Shown here piece by piece: positions 1-8,139 of a DNA stretch of 64,000 bases. Origin of the DNA: Deltaproteobacteria bacterium (GTDB lineage Bacteria; Myxococcota_A; Polyangia; Polyangiales; JADJMO01); NCBI GenBank assembly GCA_025363655.1, contig JANYDK010000018.1, forward strand, positions 1 to 64,000. The letters are read 5' to 3'. The notes below the pieces were generated by a model. The model made no database searches. It was not told the origin of the DNA and worked only from the letters and a program-made list of their open reading frames with translations. Positions within the stretch are counted from its first letter, which is position 1, and each line of letters starts with the position of its first letter. The position numbers and the translations under genes were made by a program.

Positions 1-1
1 G

Positions 2-1057
2 GCGGCGCACGCGCGCGGCATCGTCCATCGCGACGTCAAGCCGTCGAACCTCTTCCTCGCGCGACGTCCCGCGAGCGCGCCGACGCTGAAAATCCTCGAT
101 TTCGGCATCTCGACCGCGCCCGTCACCGACCTGCGCGACGACAGCCTGACCGGCACCGCGTCGATGCTCGGCTCGCCGCTTTACATGTCGCCCGAGCAGA
201 TTCGCGATCCGAAATCGGTCGATGCGCGCACCGACGTCTGGGCGCTCGGGGTCGTGCTCTTCCAGATGCTCACCGGCCGGATGCCCTTCCAAGGTGACGG
301 CACGAGCTCGACGCTCGCTTCCGTGATGGTCGACAAGACGCCGAAGGTCCGCGACCTCGTACACGAGCTCCCGAGCGAGATCGACCTCGTGATCGGCCGC
401 GCGCTCGAAAAATCAGCCAAATTTCGCTGCTCGAGTGTCGTCGAGATGGCGAGCTCGCTCGCTCCCTTCGCGTCGGTGCGGGGTCGAGAGCTCGCGGCGC
501 GATTGGCCGAGTCGGCGACGTCGTCGGGCGCTTCGAACGATCCTCGAGAGCTCGACCGGATGGACGCGACGGCGGTTGACGCTGCCAGCGACGAAGCCCT
601 GGCCAACACGTTCCAAGGCTCGACCGCCGAGCAGGATCCGACGCGACCTCGTCGATGGCGCATGGCCGCGATGGGCGCCATCGGGGTCGTCGCCGTGCTT
701 GGCGCAGTGCTCGCTCCGCTCTATTTCACGCGCGTCGCGCCTCCTTCGAGTGGCTCGACGAAGATGACCTCGGAGCCCGCATCGACGAGCGTCACCGAGA
801 AGACGACCGCGACGGGCACGAGCACGCCGCAGGAAGCGAGCACGTCCGCGATGCCCACGCCGATGATGGCAGGCGCGCCGCCTACGACGAACAAGCCGAC
901 GAAGCCGACGGCGACGGGAAAAAAACCGTTCGCGCCGTGGCCGAAGTCGACGGCCCTCGCCGCTCCGAAACCGTCCGCGAAACCGACGACCAACGTGGCC
1001 CCAGTCGCCGCGCCTTCGAAGAGCGCGCTCGGCACCGCGCTCGACAGTCACGAGTGA
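2..1057 (+). CDS. Ser/Thr protein kinase, 3' part (5' end outside window)
   Basis: The reading frame is open from base 2, so only the C-terminal part of the kinase is seen. The visible fragment begins in the catalytic loop (HRDVKPSN, fragment residues 9-16), followed by DFG (33-35) and the SPEQ form of the APE motif (63-66), so the catalytic core looks intact. A single membrane segment lies at about 662-733 bp, followed by an extracytoplasmic Thr/Pro/Ala/Lys-rich tail of about 110 residues without a recognisable sensor domain. This is a PknB-type transmembrane kinase of the myxobacterial style. Only 4 bp separate its stop from the next gene, so the two are probably cotranscribed. Substrate unknown. 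Confidence 0.9.
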   Translation, partial: AAHARGIVHRDVKPSNLFLARRPASAPTLKILDFGISTAPVTDLRDDSLTGTASMLGSPLYMSPEQIRDPKSVDARTDVWALGVVLFQMLTGRMPFQGDGTSSTLASVMVDKTPKVRDLVHELPSEIDLVIGRALEKSAKFRCSSVVEMASSLAPFASVRGRELAARLAESATSSGASNDPRELDRMDATAVDAASDEALANTFQGSTAEQDPTRPRRWRMAAMGAIGVVAVLGAVLAPLYFTRVAPPSSGSTKMTSEPASTSVTEKTTATGTSTPQEASTSAMPTPMMAGAPPTTNKPTKPTATGKKPFAPWPKSTALAAPKPSAKPTTNVAPVAAPSKSALGTALDSHE

Positions 1058-1061
1058 CAGC

Positions 1062-2039
1062 GTGATGCCGAGCGCACGAACTCGTCTCGTTCCTTCTTTG
1101 CTCGTCGCGAGCCTGCTCTTCGTTCCACGTCACGCCGTGCGCGCGGCGACGCCGAATGACGATGCCGAGCGCCTCTTCCAAGAAGCGAAGAAGCTGATGG
1201 ACGCGGGTGATTACGTCGACGCGTGTCCCAAGCTCGTCGAGTCGCAGCGCCTCCATCCCGGCGCCGGCACCTTGCTCGCGCTCGCCCTCTGTCGCGAAGG
1301 GGAAGGCAACGGCGCGACCGCGATGCGCTTGTTTCGCGATGCGCTCGCCGCCGCGCAGAAGGCCGGTCGTACCGATCGCGTCGCCGTCGCCACGGAAGAG
1401 CTCGCGAAGCTGGAGAAGAACGTCTCACGGCTCTTCCTCGTCCTCCGCGAAGCCGATCTCGCGCTCGCGGGGCTTTCGGTGCTCGTCGACGACGTGCCGA
1501 TCCCGATCGCCGAGGTCTCGACCGGTCTCCCCGTCGATCGCGGCGCACATCGCGTGGTGGTTCGCGCCGACGGACGGCGAAGTTGGTCGATCACCCTTGA
1601 AATCAAGGGTACAGGTGATTCACGACACCTCGACGTGCCGGCGCTCGAACGCGCGGAGAGCGCGGTCACGACCTCGCCATCGCTCGCCCTTCCGGTAGCG
1701 CTCCTTGGCTTCGGCGTCGTCGGTCTCGGCCTCGGCGGCATCTATGGCGCGCGCGCGTTGAAGAAGACGAGCGACTACAAATCGCTTTGTCCGGGCGGCC
1801 TCTGCACCGATGGACGCGGCGTCGATCTCCACGACCAAGCGAAGAGCGCGTCGATCATCTCGACGATCGGCTTCGGCGCTGGCGCGCTCCTCGTCGGTGG
1901 CGGGCTCGTGCTCCTCTTCTCGCGAGGTCCGCAGAGCACGCACGAGGGCAAGAGCGCAGAAGCACCGACGCTCACGCCGAAAATCACGCCCGAAGTCGGC
2001 TTCGGCCATCTCGGGGTGACCTTCGGCGGTTCGTTCTGA
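1062..2039 (+). CDS. Exported TPR/PEGA-like membrane protein paired with the kinase
   Basis: The 325-residue protein may start at GTG 1062 or ATG 1065. It has an N-terminal signal peptide ending near Arg-Ala-Ala, a helical tetratricopeptide-like stretch (about residues 30-125), a small beta-rich PEGA-like segment (about 128-195), then two hydrophobic segments (about 207-230 and 268-288). This layout is common for proteins encoded beside Ser/Thr kinases in Polyangiales, where they probably sit in the cell envelope. A role as kinase partner is inferred from the 4-bp spacing only. No catalytic residues were recognised. Confidence 0.75.
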   Translation: MMPSARTRLVPSLLVASLLFVPRHAVRAATPNDDAERLFQEAKKLMDAGDYVDACPKLVESQRLHPGAGTLLALALCREGEGNGATAMRLFRDALAAAQKAGRTDRVAVATEELAKLEKNVSRLFLVLREADLALAGLSVLVDDVPIPIAEVSTGLPVDRGAHRVVVRADGRRSWSITLEIKGTGDSRHLDVPALERAESAVTTSPSLALPVALLGFGVVGLGLGGIYGARALKKTSDYKSLCPGGLCTDGRGVDLHDQAKSASIISTIGFGAGALLVGGGLVLLFSRGPQSTHEGKSAEAPTLTPKITPEVGFGHLGVTFGGSF

Positions 2040-2040
2040 C

Positions 2041-2982
2041 TCAAAGATCGCCGCAGCAGCGGATGCCCATCTGCGAGGGCGCGCCTCCGACGTAGGAGAA
2101 GCCGCCCTGACCGGTGCACGAGTACGGCCCGTCGTTGAATCCGCCGCCGAGCATCCGGATGGTGTCGGTGCTGACGTAGTCGTCGGTCTCGGCGACGTTG
2201 CCGGTCATGTCGTAGAGCGTGTCGAACGGCGCGGCCTCGCCGTGACAAGCCGGGAAGGCGCCCGGCTTCTGCACCGAGCTCGCAGATGCGTCACCCGCTG
2301 GCGCGACGTTGCACGCGGCGTCGTCGAGCGTTGGACCGTAGGGGTACGGATCGTTCAATTTGCCGTTGGCGCAAGCGTATTTCCACTCGCTCTTGGAGTT
2401 GTCGTAGCCCGGCAAGGCGCCGCCGACGTCACGACAGAGGCGCTTGCCGACCCAGTGACAGTAGGCCGTCGCGTAGCACCAGTGCACGCCCGAGGCGGCG
2501 AGATCTTGGTGGCTCGGGTCGGGGTCGCGTAGCTGGCGAGGGCTGCGCTGCGACGCGCAGAACGGCGGCGCATCGAAGGGATCTCCTTCGGCGACGAGGA
2601 AGTCGTTGAACTGCTTCACCGTCGTCTCGTACTTGTCGATGCAGTACGACCAGGCCGGCGTCGTCACGTCGATGCGGAGCATTTCCGACGAGCCATGCAG
2701 CGCCGCGCAGTGTCCGACGCTCGGGTCCGTGTCGCGTCCTTCGTTGGTGTCGATGACGGTCGTGTCTTTGGTCCCGCCGTCGTCGCCACCGCCGGTCTCG
2801 TCACGCGCGTCTTTCGTCGTCGAATCGACGCGCGCGTCGCCCGCGAGCGAGACGTCCTCGATGCCGGCGAGCCACCAACACCCGGTGCCGAGCGCAGCCT
2901 GCGCCACCACCAACATGCTCCCGAGCGTGCTCCCGGTTCGTGACACACGACGAGGCGCCGACATCCATCTCGACGGTAGCAT
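2041..2982 (-). CDS. Formylglycine-generating-enzyme-like (SUMF1) lipoprotein
   Basis: The ATG at 2982 gives 313 residues; GTG 2988 and ATG 2964 are alternatives. A hydrophobic signal ends at a lipobox-like Cys (GTGC), followed by a Thr/Asp/Gly-rich linker. From about residue 110 the protein follows the FGE-sulfatase fold: an IDKYETTVKQF start, a GVHWCYATAYCHWVGKRL core, DMTGNVAE, and a GIRCC end. In this superfamily true FGEs oxidise sulfatase Cys to formylglycine, but many secreted bacterial members have other or no known activity. No sulfatase is encoded nearby, so a catalytic role is not implied. Confidence 0.8.
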   Translation of the reverse strand: MLPSRWMSAPRRVSRTGSTLGSMLVVAQAALGTGCWWLAGIEDVSLAGDARVDSTTKDARDETGGGDDGGTKDTTVIDTNEGRDTDPSVGHCAALHGSSEMLRIDVTTPAWSYCIDKYETTVKQFNDFLVAEGDPFDAPPFCASQRSPRQLRDPDPSHQDLAASGVHWCYATAYCHWVGKRLCRDVGGALPGYDNSKSEWKYACANGKLNDPYPYGPTLDDAACNVAPAGDASASSVQKPGAFPACHGEAAPFDTLYDMTGNVAETDDYVSTDTIRMLGGGFNDGPYSCTGQGGFSYVGGAPSQMGIRCCGDL

Positions 2983-2983
2983 G

Positions 2984-3008
2984 CTCACCGCTACTCACCG
3001 CTACTCAC
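2984..3008. repeat. 10-bp tandem direct repeat
   Basis: The unit CTCACCGCTA occurs twice in tandem, followed by half a third copy (CTCAC). It sits between the FGE-like gene start and the stop of the upstream BNR-repeat gene. It may be simple slippage; no function is assigned. Confidence 0.7.
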
Positions 3009-4282
3009 TCGGCGACCACGCGACGGAGGCCCTCCCAGTAGTTCGCCGAATAGAGCAGGTGATGGTCGGCGTCGTAGGCGAGGGTGGCGCCGCCGCTCGA
3101 CATCTTCGGGGAGTCGAGCGTCGTCCACGCCAGCGGCGCCGCCTGTACAGCCTGGTGATAGGGGAAAAATGGCGCGGGGCGATCGGGCGGATTGTAAGGG
3201 TAAGCCTCGCTCGACCAAACGTGCGTGTCGTCGCCAGCGACGCCTTGGATGAGGCGACCCGAGCCGGGAACGAGCGACCACTTCGCGCCATCGGGGCTGT
3301 AGAGCATGCCGTTCGCCGAGCCGAGAAAATAGGCGCCTTTCGACGTGCGGAAGAGCTGTCCGCTGCCGTGCGCGATGGTGGCGTCGGGGATCGACGTCCA
3401 GGTCCCGCCGCTGTCGACCGAGCGCCACATGCCGTTGCTCGACGACGAGAAGAGCCACGTCGTGCTCGTGAGGAACTGCAACGCTGCGCCTTCGCCGCCG
3501 ATCCATTCGGTGCGACCGTCACGCATCTTCCACGTCGCGCCGCCGTCCTTCGTCTCGCCATAACAAGACTTGGTGTGCGGGGCCGCACACTCGGCGTGCC
3601 AAGCGACGAGGAGGTGCAAGTGATCGCTCGGATCCATGTCGATGTGACCGACGAAGCCGCCGTAGGGCGCACCGGCGCGCACCTCGCCGTTGAGGATCTG
3701 CGTCCAATCGACGCCGCCGTTGATCGACTTGAAGAGGCCGTTGGTGCCGTAGAGGCTGCCCGTATAGAGGATGTTGGAATCGACCGGATCGATGAGCGGG
3801 CCGACCGAGCCTTTGTCGATGTCGGCGCCGAGCGTGCCGGTGTCGATGTGCACCCAGTGCGCGCCGCAATCGAGCGATTTGAAGAGACCCGAGAGCGAGG
3901 TGCCGAGGTAAATCGTCGACGTCTTGTTGGGGTCGACGAGGACGTGGGCGACGCCGAAGGTCGACTCGTCGACGCCGGGCGGGGTGACGTCGTCCCAGGT
4001 GCCTTTCGCTCCGAGCTTGTCGCACGAGCTCGCGACGTGCGTGTCGGGCGGCGTCATCGTGTCGGAGGGACCTGTGTCCGGCGTCGCGGAGGTGTCCGAG
4101 GTCGCGGTGTCGCGTGGCCCGCCTTCGTCATGACCGACGTCGTCGCCACCGATGTCATCGCCCGGGTGAGCGCCGCCAGCGTCGTCGGTCGGCCCATCGC
4201 CGCTGCCGCTTCCACAGCCCAACAGAGTCAGCGCAGAGACGAACATCACGCGATCGCGAAGAGCAGCCATGTCGACCGACAT
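3005..4282 (-). CDS. BNR/Asp-box beta-propeller lipoprotein
   Basis: A 425-residue protein from ATG 4282 (ATG 4270 also possible). The signal peptide ends at the lipobox LLGC, followed by an Asp/Gly/Thr-rich linker of about 70 residues. The rest is a WD40/YVTN/BNR-type propeller with repeated Asp-box motifs such as SINGGVDW, TKDGGATW and SVDSGGTW. The fold is shared by sialidases, sortilin-like receptors and photosystem assembly factors, so the enzymatic role is open; it should face outward on a lipid anchor. It is a clear paralogue of the divergent gene at 4472. A longer upstream reading in the same frame crosses the neighbour and was rejected. Confidence 0.85.
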   Translation of the reverse strand: MSVDMAALRDRVMFVSALTLLGCGSGSGDGPTDDAGGAHPGDDIGGDDVGHDEGGPRDTATSDTSATPDTGPSDTMTPPDTHVASSCDKLGAKGTWDDVTPPGVDESTFGVAHVLVDPNKTSTIYLGTSLSGLFKSLDCGAHWVHIDTGTLGADIDKGSVGPLIDPVDSNILYTGSLYGTNGLFKSINGGVDWTQILNGEVRAGAPYGGFVGHIDMDPSDHLHLLVAWHAECAAPHTKSCYGETKDGGATWKMRDGRTEWIGGEGAALQFLTSTTWLFSSSSNGMWRSVDSGGTWTSIPDATIAHGSGQLFRTSKGAYFLGSANGMLYSPDGAKWSLVPGSGRLIQGVAGDDTHVWSSEAYPYNPPDRPAPFFPYHQAVQAAPLAWTTLDSPKMSSGGATLAYDADHHLLYSANYWEGLRRVVAE

Positions 4283-4306
4283 CGCACGACGCGTGCCACC
4301 TCTCGC

Positions 4307-4330
4307 CGCTGACCTCGCCGCTGACCTCGC
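4307..4330. repeat. 12-bp tandem repeat in divergent intergenic region
   Basis: Two exact adjacent copies of CGCTGACCTCGC lie 25 bp upstream of the leftward BNR lipoprotein start. No function is assigned. Confidence 0.7.
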
Positions 4331-4364
4331 CGCGCGATCTTTGAAAAACTGCAAGATTGCGCGG

Positions 4365-4387
4365 GTTTCACGAGGTTTCAGTGAAAC
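4365..4387. promoter_or_regulatory. GTTTCA repeat/palindrome between divergent paralogues
   Basis: GTTTCAC at 4365-4371 is an inverted match to GTGAAAC at 4381-4387, and a second GTTTCA at 4375-4380 makes the 13-bp palindrome GTTTCAGTGAAAC. It lies in the 189-bp gap between two divergent paralogous lipoprotein genes, about 85 bp from each start. That placement suits a shared operator. It could also be a simple hairpin; no regulator is identified. Confidence 0.4.
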
Positions 4388-4471
4388 GCTCGCAAGCGTC
4401 CCGTGAGGCTGAACACCTGCGCGTTTTCCCCTGATTCGCCCGCGGATCGGAACTTGCGAAGTGCACCTGTC

Positions 4472-5812
4472 ATGATACGTCGCCTCCACCGTTCCACGTC
4501 TTCTGCTCTCGCTTTCCTCTTTCTCGGCTCGCTCGGGTCGCTCGCCTGTGGTTCGAGCGATGGCGCCGGTGATCCGACGGGGCCAGGTGGAAACGGCGAC
4601 GACGCGGGCATCGAGGACACCGCCAAGAACGACGGCGGCGGCAGCGACGCGATCGCGAGCGATACGCGGATCGTCGACAGCGGCTCGATACCTTCGGGCG
4701 ACGTCGGCAGCGACGTGACCGACGTGGGGGACGACGCCCACAAAGATCCTCCTCCGCCGCCCCCAATCGTCGGTGCGTGCGATGGGCTCGGTGCGATCGG
4801 CACCTTCGAGGACGTCACGCCGACCGAGTTGAAGAAGACGATGGGCGGAGGGAAGGGGACCTTCGCCTTCGCCGTCGATCCAGTGCACCAAGGCACCGTC
4901 TACCTCGGCACCAACATGCTCAAGGTGTGGAAGACGATCGACTGCGGCAAGACCTGGACGAACCCCAACACCGGGAAAAATGGCGCCGAGCTCGATCGTG
5001 GGATGAACTGGACCTTCAAGGTCGATCCGATCGATCCGAACATTCTCTATACGAACTCGGGATACGGCGCGAACGGGCTCTTCAAGTCGAAGAACGCGGG
5101 CGTCGATTGGGAAGTGGTGTGGCCGCCGGCGAAGCAGCCCGAGCTCGGCAAGGCGTTCACCTACAACTTCGCCAACGTCATCGCGATGGATCCGAGTGAT
5201 CACCAGCACGTGCTCCTCACGTTCCACGAGGGCTGTCTGCCGCCGCACACGCAGATGTGCATCGCCGAGACGCTCGACGGCGGGGACTCGTGGAAGCTGA
5301 TGGACGGCGATCCGAGCTGGTCGGGGAGTGAGGGGCAGATCATCTTCTTCCTCGACGATTCGAAGTCGTGGCTGTGGGGCTCGCAGACCAACGGCTTCTG
5401 GACGACCACCGACGGCGGCGCGAAATGGACTGCGATTTCTGGGGCGTCGCCGAGTCACCTGCAGAGCTCGGGGATGCTCCATGCCAAGACCGGGACGTAT
5501 CTCGCGGCCGCCAGCGAAGGCGTCTTCCGTCGCGAGGCGGCCAAGGGCTCGCCGTGGAAGCTCGTCTCCGGCACCGGTCCGATCGCCGGCGGCTTGGTCG
5601 ACGACGGCACCTCGCTCTACGTCAGCACTTGCTACTTCCCGAGCTTCTGCACGGCCGCCTCGCCCTACTTGGTCTCGAAGGACGACGGCCTGACGTGGAA
5701 GGTGATGCCGAGCCCGAAGATGCCGATGGGCGGCTCGATGGACTACGACGCCGGACACGGCCTCATGTACTCGTCGAACGGCGACGCGTTCTGGCGCGTG
5801 AAGGTGAAGTGA
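4472..5812 (+). CDS. BNR/Asp-box beta-propeller lipoprotein, paralogue of the divergent gene
   Basis: The start at ATG 4472 is preferred over ATG 4403 because it places a standard lipoprotein signal at the N-terminus, ending LACGSS; this gives 446 residues. An Asp/Gly/Ser-rich linker follows, then a BNR propeller with repeated units containing DCGKTW, KNAGVDW, LDGGDSW, TDGGAKW and KDDGLTW. Order of repeats, spacing and several phrases (e.g. AMDPSDHQH versus DMDPSDHLH) match the divergent gene at 3005-4282, so the two arose by inverted duplication. Ligand and activity unknown. Confidence 0.85.
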   Translation: MIRRLHRSTSSALAFLFLGSLGSLACGSSDGAGDPTGPGGNGDDAGIEDTAKNDGGGSDAIASDTRIVDSGSIPSGDVGSDVTDVGDDAHKDPPPPPPIVGACDGLGAIGTFEDVTPTELKKTMGGGKGTFAFAVDPVHQGTVYLGTNMLKVWKTIDCGKTWTNPNTGKNGAELDRGMNWTFKVDPIDPNILYTNSGYGANGLFKSKNAGVDWEVVWPPAKQPELGKAFTYNFANVIAMDPSDHQHVLLTFHEGCLPPHTQMCIAETLDGGDSWKLMDGDPSWSGSEGQIIFFLDDSKSWLWGSQTNGFWTTTDGGAKWTAISGASPSHLQSSGMLHAKTGTYLAAASEGVFRREAAKGSPWKLVSGTGPIAGGLVDDGTSLYVSTCYFPSFCTAASPYLVSKDDGLTWKVMPSPKMPMGGSMDYDAGHGLMYSSNGDAFWRVKVK

Positions 5813-5830
5813 CGAAGAGTCTCTTCCGAC

Positions 5831-7324
5831 TCAGACCGCGCAGCTCTGCAAGAAGTGCGTGCGGTCTCTCACGGTCGTCCACTTCTTGAAGATGTCGACC
5901 ACCGCCGGGTCGCCCGATCCGAGCTTCTCGAACAAGTAGTCCTGGATGCCCTTGTGCACCGCGCAGAGCGTGCTCTCGCGCATGCGCCCGAAGATGGTGC
6001 CTTGGCTCTTGTGGTTGTGCACCGGGCAGACGCCGCAATACGCCTGGTACGTGCAGTTCACGCAGTCGGGTTGGGCGTCGAGGTTCGAGGCGATGGCGAG
6101 CGCGCGCACCGTCTCGTGTCCCATCAGCTCGCGGTACGAGGTCTCGCCGACCTCGCCGATGAGAAAGGTGCTGTCGCCCATCTCGTGGAGCATGCGGCCC
6201 TCGTCGCAGGTGAAGATCTTCCCGTCGTAGTTGTAGGCGATCTGTCCGATGCCAGCGCCGCAGGGCGAACGGATGTCGAGGAAGTTCGGATCTTCCCCGC
6301 CGAGGATCTTGGTGAGGAAGATCGCGGCGAAGCGCTCGAGGATCTGCACGCCCTGCTTGTTCAGCTCGAGCATGTAGTCGACCGCGTCGCGATAGAACGT
6401 CATGTACTCGGCGCGCGGGTATTCGATGCGATGCCCTGTTTTGTCGGCGAATCCGAAGGGATCGACCGGGCGGAGGAAGAGCGCTTTGCAGCCGAGCGAC
6501 ACGTAGGTGTCGACGATCTCCTTCCATTGCGGGAGCGCCTCACGCGTCGTCGTGAGGAGCGCTTCCACGTGATAGAGCGTCGGATCGAGGCCGATGCGCG
6601 CGTACTCCTCGTTGATTCGCTTGATCCAGTGCGTCGCCTTCTGGTGCGCCGAGGCTTGCGGGAGACGACGTTGCTTGTCGTGGATGTGCTCGGGGCCGTC
6701 GATGCTGGTGCAGATTTGCACCTTCTTGCCGACGAGGTAGGCGACCTTCTCTTCGTCCATCAGCGAGAGGTTGCTCACCATCGTGAACTCGAGCTGCTTC
6801 TGCGCCTTCTCGTTCTGCTTCAGCGCGTAGTCGATGATGTGCTTCACCACCTCGAAGGCGACGAGCGGCTCGCCGCCCTGGAATTCGAGGGTGACGTGCG
6901 GGTTGGTGGTCTGGAGAATCTTGTCCACCGTCTGCTCGGCGATCTCTTTGGTCATGTCCGTTTGGACTTGATCCATGTTCGCGCGCGAGGCGTGGCAGTA
7001 GACGCACGTCTCGTTGCAACGAAGCGTGACGACGACGATGTGGAGGTTCGGCCCGTACGAGAGGAAGCCCTTGCGGGCGCGGAGCTGACTCGCCATCGCG
7101 TCGCGGTTCTCTTCGCCGCGGATGAAGTTGCGCTCGGCGAGGCGCTTCCAGTATTCGCTGCCGCGCGGAACGGTGCCCTCGGCGAAGAGTCGGAACTCTT
7201 CGTGCGAGAGGAGGAGGAAGCTCCCCTCGGTGTTGCTGATCAGCACCTTCTCTTTGCCGATCGCGCGATGCTTGAACGGGAGCGCGAAGGTGGTCGAGGG
7301 CTTGCGGATCTGCAGCAGGTTCAT
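5831..7324 (-). CDS. hxsB: HxsB-like radical SAM/SPASM peptide maturase
   Basis: A 497-residue rSAM enzyme whose ATG (7324) overlaps the previous stop as ATGA. The N-terminal 100 residues look like a PqqD-type RiPP recognition element. The cluster motif CNETCVYC (C103, C107, C110) binds the SAM-reducing 4Fe-4S cluster, and QGGEP lies at 149-153. The C-terminal third has a full SPASM Cys pattern, including CVNCTYQAYCGVC and a final Cys near 465, for two auxiliary clusters. Length, layout and two HxsD-like neighbours match the His-Xaa-Ser system maturase HxsB, which acts on HxS-repeat peptides. The likely substrate is the HGS-repeat peptide at 44507-44785. It is last in a five-gene operon. Confidence 0.75.
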   Translation of the reverse strand: MNLLQIRKPSTTFALPFKHRAIGKEKVLISNTEGSFLLLSHEEFRLFAEGTVPRGSEYWKRLAERNFIRGEENRDAMASQLRARKGFLSYGPNLHIVVVTLRCNETCVYCHASRANMDQVQTDMTKEIAEQTVDKILQTTNPHVTLEFQGGEPLVAFEVVKHIIDYALKQNEKAQKQLEFTMVSNLSLMDEEKVAYLVGKKVQICTSIDGPEHIHDKQRRLPQASAHQKATHWIKRINEEYARIGLDPTLYHVEALLTTTREALPQWKEIVDTYVSLGCKALFLRPVDPFGFADKTGHRIEYPRAEYMTFYRDAVDYMLELNKQGVQILERFAAIFLTKILGGEDPNFLDIRSPCGAGIGQIAYNYDGKIFTCDEGRMLHEMGDSTFLIGEVGETSYRELMGHETVRALAIASNLDAQPDCVNCTYQAYCGVCPVHNHKSQGTIFGRMRESTLCAVHKGIQDYLFEKLGSGDPAVVDIFKKWTTVRDRTHFLQSCAV

Positions 7325-7587
7325 TTCGCCTCTTGCTTCGCGGTCGCTGTCGTCTTCTCGGCGCGCCCGAGCTTCTTCGCCTGCGCGGCGATGGTGAGCC
7401 CGAGCGCATAGTTGGAGAGCTCGCCGGCGACGCGCTTCTCCCGCGCGCCATCGGCCGCCGAGAGACGGACGATCCAATGGGCGGTCTCCTCGGCTTGCTC
7501 GAAGCTCGCGTGGGGGCCGAAGATCTTCAGCGCCTCGTCGACGGACTTCCCGTCGTAGAGCTCGCGATGGAAACGGAGCTCGATCAC
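7321..7587 (-). CDS. Small HxsD-like protein
   Basis: An 88-residue protein starting at GTG 7587, which overlaps the stop of the preceding HxsD-like gene (GTGA); its own stop overlaps the HxsB start (ATGA). The order ELYDGKSVDEAL ... HWIVRL ... GELSNYALGLTI resembles the core of HxsD proteins, which have an LLNDYxLRE-like helix. The C-terminal tail is Lys/Ala-rich. HxsD proteins are small partners of HxsB/HxsC with no established enzymatic activity; a leader-binding or scaffold role is an inference. It looks like a shortened paralogue of the gene at 7584-8111. Confidence 0.6.
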   Translation of the reverse strand: MIELRFHRELYDGKSVDEALKIFGPHASFEQAEETAHWIVRLSAADGAREKRVAGELSNYALGLTIAAQAKKLGRAEKTTATAKQEAK

Positions 7588-8111
7588 TTTCCCGCCTCGG
7601 GCTTGGTGACGCTGCTCGTCGCCGCCTCGTCGTTCGGCGTCGGCGCGGTTGCCTTCGGATCGCCCTTTTTCTTCGCGTATTTCTCTTCCCACGACATCGC
7701 GATGCCGAGCGGATCTTCGAATGCGTCGTCGGAGAAGTCGAAGGCCTCGAGCTCTTCGAGACTGGGCGCGCCGCGGGCACCGGAGAGGGCCTGCGCGGTC
7801 ACCGCCTCGATGGTGGCGCGGTTTTCGCGCGCGATTTGCGAACGCCACGCGCACGAGAGGAGCTCGTTGGAGAACTCGCCGACCAGCTCGCGCGCAGCGT
7901 CTCCGGCGAGCGTGCCCTTCTTCGCGCTCAGCGTGACGCGCGTCTGTCCACTCGCCGGCTTGTCGAGGAGCACGTAGCAACGATCGATGAAGACGTAGGC
8001 GGCGGCGTAGACGGCTTCGAGAGGATAGAGACCGTCGTCGACCTTGAGGTGGACGGCGCCATCTTGGTCATCGAAGGAGACGAGGTCGCTCGGCAGCGAT
8101 TCGAGGGGCAT
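7584..8111 (-). CDS. hxsD: HxsD-like His-Xaa-Ser system protein
   Basis: A 175-residue protein from ATG 8111. Its N-terminal half has the HxsD pattern: DGLYPLEAVYAAAYVFIDRC followed by a beta stretch and then EFSNELLSCAWRSQIAREN with the helix running into ATIEAVTAQALSG. This corresponds to the LLNDYxLRE helix and the following Ile/Ala-rich helix of the family. The last 55 residues are acidic then Lys/Ala/Thr-rich and probably flexible. No cysteine cluster or catalytic motif is seen. It is cotranscribed with HxsB through a second, shorter HxsD-like gene. The assignment is by eye and a profile search would settle it. Confidence 0.65.
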   Translation of the reverse strand: MPLESLPSDLVSFDDQDGAVHLKVDDGLYPLEAVYAAAYVFIDRCYVLLDKPASGQTRVTLSAKKGTLAGDAARELVGEFSNELLSCAWRSQIARENRATIEAVTAQALSGARGAPSLEELEAFDFSDDAFEDPLGIAMSWEEKYAKKKGDPKATAPTPNDEAATSSVTKPEAGK

Positions 8112-8139
8112 CGCCTTCCATCTTACCGTGCTCTGCCGC

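Noticed and set aside
2041-2982. True sulfatase-activating FGE
   Set aside because: It is a lipoprotein with no sulfatase gene nearby; the fold is used for many other functions.
5831-7780. 649-residue version of HxsB
   Set aside because: The extra N-terminal part covers the HxsD-like gene in another frame; ATG 7324 with ATGA overlap gives the expected family length.
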